In this document: positions 43,863-52,483 of the stretch, piece by piece
Numbering within the stretch: position 1 is the first letter of the stretch
Layout: the number at the start of each line of letters is the position of its first letter
DNA from: JAWMQL01 sp033283165
GTDB taxonomy: Bacteria > Pseudomonadota > Gammaproteobacteria > Pseudomonadales > Halieaceae
DNA length: 64,000 bases
Reading direction: 5' to 3'
NCBI GenBank assembly: GCA_033283165.1
Contig: JAWMQL010000008.1
Location: 1 to 64,000 of the forward strand
Program-made: the position numbers and the translations under genes
Notes under the pieces: generated by a model
What the model saw: the letters and a program-made list of their open reading frames with translations, nothing else
Database searches by the model: none
What the model was told of the DNA's origin: nothing

Positions 43863-45404
43863 TCAGCTGAGCCAGCGGCCCAGGGGGGTTTTCAGCCACA
43901 GGAACTCCATCAGTTTCTTCATGCCCTGGGCGCCGTCCGCGCTGTAGGGATAGGCGTTCTGCATCTTGCCGCCGAATCGGTCGATAACGATGGGCATTTC
44001 GTGGCAGTAACCGCGCAGTCCCTTCTTGCCGTTCACCTGGCCCAGGCCGGAGTTTTTCCTGCCGCCGAAGGGAGCCGCCGGGATGCCGTAGCTCATGGCC
44101 ATGTCGTTGACGCTGCAGGAGCCGGTATCGATGGCGGCGGCCAGCCGGTAGCCCTTGTCCTTGTCGCGGGTCCAGACGTTGCCGTTGAGGCCGAACTCGG
44201 AGTCATTGGCCAGTCGCAGTGCCTCCTCCTCGGAGTCCACCTTCTGGATGCACAGCACGGGGCCGAAGGTCTCCAGCAGCATGATGTCCATGCTGTTGTC
44301 GACCTCGGTGATGACGGTGGGCTCGTAATAGAGCCCGGGCAGGTCAGGGTTGCGACGCCCGCCCATCAGGATATTGGCGCCCTTCGCCCGGGCGTCTTCC
44401 ACGTGGGCCTCGATGATCGCCAGTTGCCGGTCCCAGAAGACCGCGCCGATGTCCTCCTCCCAGCCGTGTTGTGGACCCTGGCGCAGGCCCTTGCCCTTCT
44501 CGAGGACCTTTTGCAGAAACTCGTCGTACACCTCTTTCACCACATAGATGCGCTCGGTGCCGCAGCAGTAGTGGCCGGTATTCATGCAGGAGCCCACCCA
44601 GGCGCCGTCAGCGGCCCGGTCCAGATCGGCGTCGGCGCAGACGATCATGGCGTCGTTGCCCCCCAGTTCCAGGGTCACCGGGATCAGTTGTTCGGCGCAG
44701 GCTACCGCGACCTTGCGGCCGGTAGCCACCGAGCCGGTGAAGGAGACCTTGTCCACGCCGCCGCCCACGATAGCCGCCCCGGTTTCGCCATCGCCCAGCA
44801 GGACCTGCAGTACGCCCTCGGGCAGGCCCGCCTCGCGATAGATGTCCTCGGCCAGTTTGGCGGAGAAGGGGGTAACCTCGGAGCCCTTGGCGACCACGGT
44901 GTTGCCTGCCAGGATGGCCTGGGTGGCCTGGTTCATTACCAGAACGAAGGGGCCGTTCCACGGGGTAATCAGGCCGATCACGCCGAGTGGCTTGTACACG
45001 ATGCGCAACTGCTTCATCAGTCCCATCAGGCCGTGAACCTTGCGCTTGCGGGGTGCGAGAAACTTCCCCGCGTTTTTGGCGTAGTAACAGAGCTGGTCTG
45101 CGACCGAGAACACCTCCATACTCATGGCGTCGGTGCGCGCCTTACCGGTCTCCTTGACCACCAGGTCGATGATCTCGTCCTGGCGCCGGACCACGATTTC
45201 CAGCGCCTTTTGCACAATGGCCGCGCGTTCCTTCATGGGAGTGGCTGCCCAGGCGGGCTGCACCGCCCTGGCCCGATCGATGGCCGCCTGCACATCCTCG
45301 GTGTTGGCGCAGACCAGTTCGCCGGTAGGCTCCAGGGTGGCCGGGCTGCGCAACTGCAGGTGGCGTCTGGAGTCAGTGGACTCTATCGGTTCGTAAATGG
45401 ACAT
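43863..45404 (-). CDS. NAD(P)-dependent aldehyde dehydrogenase
   Basis: A 513-residue aldehyde dehydrogenase-superfamily enzyme. The catalytic cysteine is C280 in NTGHYCCGTERIYV and the general-base glutamate E246 in VTLELGGND. The nucleotide site SFTGSVATGRKV and NGPFVLVMNQ are present. Substrate is unknown. A -35 TTGACC/-10 TAGTTT pair with an inverted repeat between them lies upstream (45438-45466), so it is probably under a repressor. Confidence 0.85.
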   Translation of the reverse strand: MSIYEPIESTDSRRHLQLRSPATLEPTGELVCANTEDVQAAIDRARAVQPAWAATPMKERAAIVQKALEIVVRRQDEIIDLVVKETGKARTDAMSMEVFSVADQLCYYAKNAGKFLAPRKRKVHGLMGLMKQLRIVYKPLGVIGLITPWNGPFVLVMNQATQAILAGNTVVAKGSEVTPFSAKLAEDIYREAGLPEGVLQVLLGDGETGAAIVGGGVDKVSFTGSVATGRKVAVACAEQLIPVTLELGGNDAMIVCADADLDRAADGAWVGSCMNTGHYCCGTERIYVVKEVYDEFLQKVLEKGKGLRQGPQHGWEEDIGAVFWDRQLAIIEAHVEDARAKGANILMGGRRNPDLPGLYYEPTVITEVDNSMDIMLLETFGPVLCIQKVDSEEEALRLANDSEFGLNGNVWTRDKDKGYRLAAAIDTGSCSVNDMAMSYGIPAAPFGGRKNSGLGQVNGKKGLRGYCHEMPIVIDRFGGKMQNAYPYSADGAQGMKKLMEFLWLKTPLGRWLS

Positions 45405-45437
45405 GGCTTATCCTCGACCTGGCTACTCGATCCAGTA

Positions 45438-45466
45438 AAACTAATGGTCGTTAGTCTCCGGGTCAA
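45438..45466 (-). promoter_or_regulatory. Promoter and operator-like dyad before the aldehyde dehydrogenase
   Basis: On the minus strand TTGACC (45466-45461) and TAGTTT (45443-45438) are separated by 17 bases. The dyad ACTAATGGTCGTTAGT (45440-45455) has inverted ACTAA/TTAGT arms and lies between them, as TetR-type operators do. Confidence 0.5.
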
Positions 45467-45482
45467 TGTCTTTTCCGTACTT

Positions 45483-45509
45483 CGGCAGTGACCGATTCGG
45501 TCACTGCCG
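45483..45509. promoter_or_regulatory. 27-bp perfect palindrome between divergent genes
   Basis: Arms of 13 bases (CGGCAGTGACCGA and TCGGTCACTGCCG) surround a single T. It lies between the aldehyde dehydrogenase and the small membrane protein, upstream of both. It could be a regulator-binding site; there is no T-run to make it a terminator. Confidence 0.6.
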
Positions 45510-45574
45510 TGCTGGGCTTGCCGGTCGTAATGGGGTACTGTCCCGCGCTGTGACGAGCGAATCGAGGAGTGCCA

Positions 45575-45946
45575 ATGGCCCTGCTGGTGCTGGCAACCGG
45601 CCTGTTTATCTGCGCCGTGGGGGGGCTGATGCTGGTGAAGCCCTTTATCCTGATGCCCCTGGGCGAGCGGATTTTCGCCAGTAACTGGATCTACGCCGCC
45701 GCCCTGGCGCGCTTCCTGTTGGGGGTGCTGTTGATCGCGGCGGCGCCCGCCGTGGCGCACTCCATCACGGTCGAGGCCTTTGGCTGGCTGTTTGTCCTCG
45801 GCGGCCTGTTGCTCGTGGCGGTGCCTCGCGCGACCGTGGCGGCGATATTCAGCCGGGTCAGGAACGTCAACGCGCTCACCGTGCGCTGTGCTGCCCTGGC
45901 TGCCGGTTTGTTCGGCGGTTTCTTTATTTACGCCGCCCTGGTGTGA
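45575..45946 (+). CDS. Small membrane protein, four spans, unknown
   Basis: A 123-residue hydrophobic protein (MALLVLATGLFICAVGGLML, FLLGVLLIAAAPAVAHSITV, FGWLFVLGGLLLVAVPRATV, VRCAALAAGLFGGFFIYAAL). I do not recognise the family. ATG 45575 follows GAGGAG by five bases. It may be transcribed with the ZIP gene 32 bases downstream. Confidence 0.8.
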   Translation: MALLVLATGLFICAVGGLMLVKPFILMPLGERIFASNWIYAAALARFLLGVLLIAAAPAVAHSITVEAFGWLFVLGGLLLVAVPRATVAAIFSRVRNVNALTVRCAALAAGLFGGFFIYAALV

Positions 45947-45978
45947 AATAATCCAGCGCCGTTTTTTTGCGAGTGCCC

Positions 45979-46845
45979 ATGAGTCTTGCTCCCAGCAGTT
46001 TGTTGATCATCTATTGCCTGGCCGTCGCCCTGGTTTCCCTGCTGGGCGGGCTGGCGCCCAACTGGGTGCGGATGACCCATACCCGGACCCAGTTGGCGAT
46101 GAGTTTTGTCTCCGGTTTCATGCTGGCGGTGGCCTTTTACCATCTGCTGCCGCACAGCATCGCACTGCTGCCGGGTCCGGACAGCGCCGATCGCGCGCTG
46201 TGGTGGTTGATGCTGGGCCTGGTGGCCATGCTGTTGATGTTGCGCCTGTTTCACTTTCACCAGCACGATTTCAGTGCCGAGGAACACGTTCACCACGACG
46301 AGCACCACCATCATCACCCCGTGCATGAGGCCAGCGAAATGTCCTGGGTCGGGGTGGCGCTGGGGCTCGGACTGCATACCCTGATTGACGGTATTGCCCT
46401 CGGTGCGGCCCTGCAGGGGGCGGCAAGTCGCGGTGTGGCCGGGTTGGCGGGGCTGGGTGTGTTCCTGGCGATACTGCTGCACAAACCGCTGGACGCCATG
46501 TCCATCACCGCCCTGATGAAGGCCGGTGGCTGGAACCGAACGGCGCGCAACGTGACCAATGCCGTGTTCGCGCTGATGTGCCCCCTGGGCGCGCTGTTGT
46601 TCTATTTCGGCCTGGATCTGCTGGCCGCGGAGCAGCAGGTGGTGGTGGGTATCGCGCTGGCTTTTGCTGCCGGTGCGTTCATCTGTATTGCCCTCAGCGA
46701 CCTGCTACCGGAAGTGCACTTCCACAGTCACGACCGTGCCACGCTGACCGCGGTGTTCCTGCTCGGCATCGCACTGGCCTGGGGCATCGGCGCGGTGGAA
46801 CCGCCCGGGGCTCACCGGCATGTTGAACAGCAACAGGGAGAGTAA
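45979..46845 (+). CDS. ZIP-family metal transporter
   Basis: About 288 residues, eight spans, with histidine-rich variable loop HQHDFSAEEHVHHDEHHHHH and the family helices HTLIDGIALGAAL and ILLHKPLDAMSITALM. It probably takes up Zn2+ or another divalent ion; direction is not provable from sequence. ATG 45979 is preferred; a TTG at 45967 would add four residues. Confidence 0.85.
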   Translation: MSLAPSSLLIIYCLAVALVSLLGGLAPNWVRMTHTRTQLAMSFVSGFMLAVAFYHLLPHSIALLPGPDSADRALWWLMLGLVAMLLMLRLFHFHQHDFSAEEHVHHDEHHHHHPVHEASEMSWVGVALGLGLHTLIDGIALGAALQGAASRGVAGLAGLGVFLAILLHKPLDAMSITALMKAGGWNRTARNVTNAVFALMCPLGALLFYFGLDLLAAEQQVVVGIALAFAAGAFICIALSDLLPEVHFHSHDRATLTAVFLLGIALAWGIGAVEPPGAHRHVEQQQGE

Positions 46846-46847
46846 GC

Positions 46848-47297
46848 GTGGTCAAACGTATCATTTATCCCCCCATGTGGATGGCCATTGGTATCGGCGC
46901 GGTGTTTGCCTGCAACGAACTCTTCCCGGGTCCGCGCTTTACCAGCGGCGCGGGGCAACTGGCCGGGGGCCTGATCATCCTGGTCGGGCTGGCGCTGCTG
47001 GTGTTCGCCGGGGGCCTGTTCAAGCGGGCCGGCACCGACATGATCCCGTTCCGCAACGTGTCTGCGCTGGTGACTGGCGGGGTGTACCGCTACAGCCGCA
47101 ATCCCATGTATCTGGGCATGGCGCTGGTGTTGCTGGGTTGCGCCATCACTGTGGGCGCGGCTACCGCGTTGCTGGTGCCGCCGCTGTTTATGGCGATCAT
47201 CGAGTTTCGTTATATCCGTCCCGAGGAAGCCCTGCTGCGGGCAGAATTTCCGCAGGAATTCCCCGCCTATTGCCAACGCGTCAGGCGCTGGCTCTGA
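46848..47297 (+). CDS. Isoprenylcysteine carboxyl methyltransferase-like (PEMT/ICMT family) protein
   Basis: A 149-residue membrane protein with GGVYRYSRNPMYLGMALVLL and the C-terminal EEALLRAEFPQEFPAYCQRV typical of the ICMT/phospholipid-methyltransferase family. It starts with GTG three bases after the ZIP stop. Substrate is unknown. Confidence 0.85.
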   Translation: MVKRIIYPPMWMAIGIGAVFACNELFPGPRFTSGAGQLAGGLIILVGLALLVFAGGLFKRAGTDMIPFRNVSALVTGGVYRYSRNPMYLGMALVLLGCAITVGAATALLVPPLFMAIIEFRYIRPEEALLRAEFPQEFPAYCQRVRRWL

Positions 47298-47630
47298 TCA
47301 CTGGTCGAGCGCCAGTTGGCGGGCCTGTTCCAGGCCCCCGGCATTGGTAACCGCGGTATAACCCTGGGCTGCCAGCCGCTGCCTGGCCTGCTCGGCCCGA
47401 CCGCCGGCCGCGCAGTACAGGTAGATGGGGCGATCCCGGTCCAGTTTCAGTGCCGCCACGCCGGTTTCGATACTGTCCCAGGGAATGTGGTGAGCACCTT
47501 CGAGGTGGCCGCTGGCGAATTCCGCGCTGCTGCGCACGTCGATCCAGACCGCGTCGGCAGGTACCTCGGCGCGCAGGGCGATAGCGTACAGGGCAACAAC
47601 GCTCAGTAGTACTTTGATCCGGTTTTTCAT
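47298..47630 (-). CDS. Periplasmic rhodanese-like protein
   Basis: A 110-residue protein with an N-terminal signal sequence (MKNRIKVLLSVVALYAIALR) and one rhodanese domain whose active-site loop is YCAAGGRAEQ (C73). It overlaps the hemH stop by four bases (ATGA), so it is translated with hemH. It meets the methyltransferase gene tail to tail. Confidence 0.9.
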   Translation of the reverse strand: MKNRIKVLLSVVALYAIALRAEVPADAVWIDVRSSAEFASGHLEGAHHIPWDSIETGVAALKLDRDRPIYLYCAAGGRAEQARQRLAAQGYTAVTNAGGLEQARQLALDQ

Positions 47631-48667
47631 GGGGTCTCTGGGGCGCTCCAGCCCGCCAGGTTGTTCTCGACCAGTGTCGCCAGGGCATCGATGTGGTCCG
47701 GCTGTTCGTTGAGGCAGGGAATGTACTCGTAGCGTTCTCCGCCCGCCTGCAGGAAATACTCGCGGTTTTCCTCGCCGATTTCCTCCAGGGTTTCCAGGCA
47801 ATCGGCGGCGAAGCCAGGGCAGATCACCTGCACTGACCTGACGCCCTCGGCAGGCAGGGCGCGCAGTGTTTCGTCCGTGTAGGGTTGCAACCACTCGCCG
47901 CGACCGAAGCGCGACTGGAATACCATCCGGTAGTCGTCCTCCGCCAGTGCCAGGGCCTCGACCACCAGCCGGGTGGTCTTGTGACACTCGCAGTAATAGG
48001 GGTCGCCCTGGTCCAGGTAGCTGCGCGGTGCGCCGTGATAGGAGAACAGCAAGCGGTCCGCGCGCCCGTGGCGGTCCCAGTGCCGGCGGATGCTGCCGAC
48101 CAGGGCGGCGATATAGCCGGGGTGGTCGTGGTAGTGGGAGATAAAACGCAGTTCCGGCAGCCACCGCCGCCCGGCCAGGGACTGTCCCAGGGCGTCGAAG
48201 GTGGAGGCGGTGGTCGGGCCCGCGTACTGCGGATACAGGGGCAGCACCAGCAGGCGCCGCACGTCGAGATCTGCCAGGGCCTGCAGGCGCCCGTCCACGG
48301 AGGGGTCGCCGTAGCGCATGGCGAAGTCAACCACCATGTCCTCACCGAACCGGTCGCTCAACCGCTGCTGCAGGGCTTCTGCAATCGCCCGGGTGTGCAC
48401 CAGCAGCGGGGAGCCCTGCTCGGTCCAGACCTTGCGATAGTTGGCGGCGGAGCGGGCGGGGCGTGTATTGAGGATGACCAGGTTGAGTATCAGCCACCAC
48501 AACAGTCGTGGCGCTTCCACCACCCGCGGATCCGACAGGAATTGTTTCAGGTAGGGACGCAGGGCCTGTCTGGTCGGCGCAGCCGGGGTGCCGAGGTTGA
48601 CCAGCAGCACCCCGGTGCGGGGCCTGCTGGTGTCGTGGTCGAATGCTGTGCTGCCGCGGTAAGCCAT
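47627..48667 (-). CDS. hemH: Ferrochelatase
   Basis: A 346-residue enzyme that inserts Fe2+ into protoporphyrin IX. Conserved GVLLVNLGTPAAPTRQALRP, LLVLPLYPQYAGPTTASTFD, LLFSYHGAPRSYLDQGDPYY (catalytic His) and VICPGFAADCLETLEEIGEE are visible. ATG 48667 (MAYRGSTAF) is chosen. It sits beside the multihaem locus, whose demand for haem is high. Confidence 0.95.
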   Translation of the reverse strand: MAYRGSTAFDHDTSRPRTGVLLVNLGTPAAPTRQALRPYLKQFLSDPRVVEAPRLLWWLILNLVILNTRPARSAANYRKVWTEQGSPLLVHTRAIAEALQQRLSDRFGEDMVVDFAMRYGDPSVDGRLQALADLDVRRLLVLPLYPQYAGPTTASTFDALGQSLAGRRWLPELRFISHYHDHPGYIAALVGSIRRHWDRHGRADRLLFSYHGAPRSYLDQGDPYYCECHKTTRLVVEALALAEDDYRMVFQSRFGRGEWLQPYTDETLRALPAEGVRSVQVICPGFAADCLETLEEIGEENREYFLQAGGERYEYIPCLNEQPDHIDALATLVENNLAGWSAPETP

Positions 48668-48766
48668 GGTGGGCCAATATACGGTCAGCCACTGCCGTTG
48701 CCAAGTCAAATACCGGGAGGAAGCTTCCGCTCGCGTGATCGACCGTCTGCTCTCAATGGCTTCAGC

Positions 48767-48780
48767 CTGACGCAGATCAA
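48767..48780 (+). promoter_or_regulatory. Weak FNR/Anr-like box before the pentahaem gene
   Basis: CTGAC-GCAG-ATCAA matches the FNR consensus TTGAT-N4-ATCAA in 8 of 10 positions. It lies 72 bases upstream of the pentahaem start, in the 185-base gap after hemH. Confidence 0.4.
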
Positions 48781-48852
48781 TGTTGCTCGACTACCCTCAT
48801 GGGTTAAGCTCAGAAACTGAGCATTGTTCGCCGTGGAGATAATGACAACACC

Positions 48853-49674
48853 GTGCGATACATAACCGGCATCTGTCGTCCTGATAACGCCCGAAGGGAC
48901 CGGGCAGTGAGGTCTGTACTTCGCGCCGCCGTTCTCTGCCTGTTACCATTCGTGGCCGTGCCCGTCACGGCGGACAGCTGCACCGAGTGCCACAAGAGTG
49001 AGGACTTTTACGCCCGGTTCCCCCGGCTGTACGAATACTACCGCGATTGGGTTGCTTCCAGTCATGCCGAGGCCGGCGTCAGCTGTGCCGACTGTCATGG
49101 CGGCCAGCCCGAAGAAGCGGAAAAAGAGGCGGCTCACCGGGGTATCTTTCCGGTAAACGACCCCGAAAGCAGCCTGCACTTCTCCCGGCAGCCAGCGACC
49201 TGCGGTGAATGCCACAGCGAGAAGCAGGAAGAATTCAGTCACAGCAAGCACTTCCGGGCACTGCAGTCCGGAGAGTTGGTCGCGCCAACCTGCACGACCT
49301 GTCATCCGGCAATGAACAAGCGGCCCGGCTACCAGAGCATCATCCTGGATGCCTGTGCCAGCTGTCACGGCGAGGGCAACCGGCAGGGGCTACCCCCGGT
49401 GGTAGATGACGCGGAAAACGTGCTGCGCAGCATCAACGTGGCCAAGGGGATGCTCGGCTGGGCCAGTCTGCATTTCGGTTCCCACGACTGGCCCGGCGAC
49501 AGTCGACAGGTTATACGTGACCTGGAACTCCGCTATTCTGACATCGTCGACCAGGTGCACCGCTTCGACCTGGAGGATTCCGGTGATTCGGTGCGGGCGC
49601 TGCTGCTTGACCTGAGGACGTTGTTTGAGACCGAGCGCCGGTCCGGAGTCAGTAATTCAGCGGCTGATCACTGA
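48853..49674 (+). CDS. Periplasmic pentahaem cytochrome c
   Basis: A 273-residue protein with a signal sequence and five CxxCH motifs: CTECH, CADCH, CGECH, CTTCH, CASCH. It starts at GTG 48853; a GTG at 48907 is an alternative. It overlaps the NrfD-like stop by seven bases, tail to tail. It may be a periplasmic electron carrier of the Mtr locus. No close relative is named by me. Confidence 0.85.
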   Translation: MRYITGICRPDNARRDRAVRSVLRAAVLCLLPFVAVPVTADSCTECHKSEDFYARFPRLYEYYRDWVASSHAEAGVSCADCHGGQPEEAEKEAAHRGIFPVNDPESSLHFSRQPATCGECHSEKQEEFSHSKHFRALQSGELVAPTCTTCHPAMNKRPGYQSIILDACASCHGEGNRQGLPPVVDDAENVLRSINVAKGMLGWASLHFGSHDWPGDSRQVIRDLELRYSDIVDQVHRFDLEDSGDSVRALLLDLRTLFETERRSGVSNSAADH

Positions 49675-50867
49675 ACTCGTTGCAGTTGCCGCTGTTCCAC
49701 CGCGATGACCAGCTTGGCGAGCAGGGTGAATATCAGCAAGCCCAGGGCCCAGATACCCAGCGATACGGCGATTTCCACCGACGTCGGTAGGTATTCGAAT
49801 ACTTCGCCCAGGGGGGTCGGTATGAAACCCGGAACCACCAGTCCCATACCCTTTTCGATCCAGATGCCGACAAAGGTCAGCGCACAGGCAATATTCAGCG
49901 TGACCATATTTCTGCGCAGGGGGTGAATGGTCAGGATAATGACCGCCACCAGGTTGAACCCCAATGCGGTCCAGATCCACGGCGACAGTGAATCAAAACC
50001 CTGCAGGCCCAGGAACAGGTAGCGGATCGAGGCCGAGTGGGCGCCCTCGTTGTAAAAATCCGTGAACAACTCCGCGACGATAAAAAACAGGTTGATCTGC
50101 AGGGCGAAGGTCATGATCAGGGCCAGCAGGTCGATGACGCTCTGCCTGACCGGGTAGTCGGTGATTTTGCGCAACACCTGGAAGATGACGATCATCAGGG
50201 CCGGACCGGACACGAATGCCGAGGCAATAAACCGCGGCCCCAGCAGGGCGGTGTGCCAGTAGGGCCTCGCCGGATTGGCGGAGAACAGGAACGCCGTTAC
50301 CGTATGGATGGAAATGGCCCAGAAAATCGCAATCACGACGAAAGGAAAATACAGCGACAGCCGCGGTTCGTTGCCGCGGTATTTGCTGTACAGGATGTAG
50401 AAGGGAATGGCCAGGTTCAGCAGCAGGTAGCCGGACAGCACCACCACGTCCCAGGCCAGCAGTGACAGTGGAAAATTGAAACGCCCCAGCACCGGGATCA
50501 TGTGCCACACGCGTTCGGGGCGCCCCAGGTCAACGATCACGAACAACATGGCCATGATCACCGCGGCCACCGCGATACCTTCACCAAGCAGCACCACGCC
50601 CTTGATGTCCTGGCGCTCGAAAATGTAGGCGGGGATCACCAGCAGCACGGCGGCAGCGGCAATGCCGACCAGGAACGCGAAGTTGGAGATATAGAAGCCC
50701 CAGGACACCTGGTCGCTCAGACCGGTGACCACCAGGCCTGTTTGCAACTGCAGGACGTAGTTGCTGCCCCCGAGGGCGATGATCGCGCACAGGAACAACA
50801 GCCACAGCCAGTAGTTGCGGGAACCCCGGAACATGGAGCCAATGGCGTCGATCAGGAAGCGGATCAT
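49668..50867 (-). CDS. NrfD/PsrC-like quinone-binding membrane subunit
   Basis: A 399-residue, about 9-10-span protein of the NrfD/PsrC/DsrP family. YWLWLLFLCAIIALGGSNYV, LGRPERVWHMIPVLGRFNFP and WHTALLGPRFIASAFVSGPA mark it. NrfD-type subunits exchange electrons with the quinone pool and pass them to a FeS partner. It starts 9 bases after the FeS gene. Confidence 0.9.
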   Translation of the reverse strand: MIRFLIDAIGSMFRGSRNYWLWLLFLCAIIALGGSNYVLQLQTGLVVTGLSDQVSWGFYISNFAFLVGIAAAAVLLVIPAYIFERQDIKGVVLLGEGIAVAAVIMAMLFVIVDLGRPERVWHMIPVLGRFNFPLSLLAWDVVVLSGYLLLNLAIPFYILYSKYRGNEPRLSLYFPFVVIAIFWAISIHTVTAFLFSANPARPYWHTALLGPRFIASAFVSGPALMIVIFQVLRKITDYPVRQSVIDLLALIMTFALQINLFFIVAELFTDFYNEGAHSASIRYLFLGLQGFDSLSPWIWTALGFNLVAVIILTIHPLRRNMVTLNIACALTFVGIWIEKGMGLVVPGFIPTPLGEVFEYLPTSVEIAVSLGIWALGLLIFTLLAKLVIAVEQRQLQRVQ

Positions 50868-50876
50868 CGGTGCGCC

Positions 50877-51821
50877 TCAGTCCGTGTAGTACCAGAACTT
50901 GGGTTCCGTCCCCAGGTCTTCCTTCAACCTGAACACGGTCTTGTGCTTGAGCACGTAGCGTATCTCGCTGTCGGGATCGAGCAGGTTGCCGAATACCCGC
51001 GCCCCGGTAGGACAGGCCTCCATGCAGGCGGGCTGGCGGTTCTCCCGGGTGCGCTGGATACAGAAATGGCACTTCTCCACCACGCCGCGCGGCCGCGGTC
51101 GGTTGCCCAGGTAGTGGGTATCCGGGTTGAGTTCCTCGGTCGGCAGCTGTGGTTCGGTCCAGTTGAAATGCCTGGCCCAGTAGGGACAGGCCGTCATGCA
51201 GTAGCGGCAACCGATGCACCAGTCATAGTCCACGACCACGATACCGTCCGGTTCGGTCCAGGTGGCCTCGACCGGACAGGCCTTGACACAGGGTGGATCG
51301 TCACACTGCATGCACTGGATCGGCAGGTAGAATTTGCCTTCTACCGGCACCGTCGCCGGGTCGTAGTAGTGCTCGGACTGTTCCAGGTCCATGTTGCCGC
51401 GGTCCATTTCCAGCACCCGGATATACTGTACCTGCGAGTCCCTGCCCTGGTTATTTTCCTGCACGCAGGCGCTGACGCAGTCCCGGTAGCCCTTGCACAC
51501 ACCGAGATTGATCGCGTAACCGTACACGACCCCCTCCTGGGCCGGTGTGTTCTTGCAGGTGACGTCGACGCCGAAGCGCTGTTTGGCCCGGCGCTCAATC
51601 CTGGTCAGGGTGCGTTCGATCTCCTGTGGCGACATTTTCTTGTAATGTTTGCGGAAGAATTCATCGAAGGCCTCCCTGAAGCTGAGCCCGTTCCAGGCAG
51701 GTGAGGGTGTGGGCACGGCCGCTGCCGCGGCGCCGGCGGTGCCGAGCCCCAGGTTTTTCAGGAAGTTGCGGCGGGTGCCAGCGCCCTGCGGTTCGACCGC
51801 GGCTTCCTTGTCATCGGACAT
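50877..51821 (-). CDS. NrfC/HybA-type 4Fe-4S ferredoxin subunit with Tat signal
   Basis: A 314-residue protein. The twin-arginine signal TRRNFLKNLGLG (residues 16-27) sends it to the periplasm already folded. Four clusters are visible: CKNTPAQEG with GVCKGYRDCVSACVQ, CMQCDDPPCVKACP, DWCIGCRYCMTACP and CHFCIQRTRENRQPACMEACP. It transfers electrons between NrfD and periplasmic cytochromes. It overlaps the tetrahaem gene by 11 bases and starts after GGGAG. Confidence 0.93.
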   Translation of the reverse strand: MSDDKEAAVEPQGAGTRRNFLKNLGLGTAGAAAAAVPTPSPAWNGLSFREAFDEFFRKHYKKMSPQEIERTLTRIERRAKQRFGVDVTCKNTPAQEGVVYGYAINLGVCKGYRDCVSACVQENNQGRDSQVQYIRVLEMDRGNMDLEQSEHYYDPATVPVEGKFYLPIQCMQCDDPPCVKACPVEATWTEPDGIVVVDYDWCIGCRYCMTACPYWARHFNWTEPQLPTEELNPDTHYLGNRPRPRGVVEKCHFCIQRTRENRQPACMEACPTGARVFGNLLDPDSEIRYVLKHKTVFRLKEDLGTEPKFWYYTD

Positions 51822-52431
51822 CGCTATGCTCCCATTCCGGTTGCCGCGGATCGTGTGACGCAGAACCCGGCTTCCGGGTCATGTGGTGCAGCCCGGCGCG
51901 TACCGGCGGTGGTGGCTGTGGAGCGCGGGGCGCAATCTCAGGCCGGTGCGGGTTGTGACACTCCACGCAGCTGAACAATTGTCGCTCGCCGCGCCAGTTG
52001 GCCGCCCGTTTGCCGTGAGCGCCTCCTTGCCAGTCCCGAAATTTCTGCGAGTGACAGCCGTTGCAGACGCGATAGCTGGCATCCAGTGATAGGGGCTTGG
52101 ACAGTGGGGTTTGCAGCTGCTCGTAGTTGTTCTGGTCGTGACAGGAAAAGCACCAGAACAGCCCGCCACCGTGTTCCAGGTCGGGCGGATGGCCCTCGTC
52201 GACGTCCAGTTCGCGGACATTGTCGTTTGGATCCATGAATCCGTGGCAGTCATTGCAGGGATAGAAGAACAATTCATCGACCCGGGAACCGACCGTGTAG
52301 GGCAAGGCGGGACCGGTAGTCGTGGCCGCCGCCGCGGTATCTCCGGCAGCGGGAAGTGCCAGGGGCAACAAACCCGTGGCGATGAGCATCCACCTCGCAG
52401 CAGACATTATCTGCCGGGACTTACGGCGCAT
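51811..52431 (-). CDS. Periplasmic tetrahaem cytochrome c
   Basis: A 206-residue exported protein with CNDCH, CFSCH, CNGCH and CVECH. It overlaps the downstream FeS gene by 11 bases and follows the dihaem gene by 52 bases. The C-terminal tail (RPEIAPRAPQPPPPVRAG) is proline-rich and unusual. It could link the NrfCD module to the Mtr conduit; partner unproven. Confidence 0.88.
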   Translation of the reverse strand: MRRKSRQIMSAARWMLIATGLLPLALPAAGDTAAAATTTGPALPYTVGSRVDELFFYPCNDCHGFMDPNDNVRELDVDEGHPPDLEHGGGLFWCFSCHDQNNYEQLQTPLSKPLSLDASYRVCNGCHSQKFRDWQGGAHGKRAANWRGERQLFSCVECHNPHRPEIAPRAPQPPPPVRAGLHHMTRKPGSASHDPRQPEWEHSDVR

Positions 52432-52483
52432 AATTGCCGGCCGAACGCCGTCGCATGTGCCTATCCCGCCTGTCTGGCGGGCA

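Noticed and set aside
43854..45491. A 545-codon plus-strand open frame
   Set aside because: Antisense to the aldehyde dehydrogenase gene, which has intact catalytic motifs.
47631..48164. Longer form of the rhodanese gene starting at 48164
   Set aside because: The extra N-terminal residues overlap hemH out of frame; the signal sequence begins at 47630.
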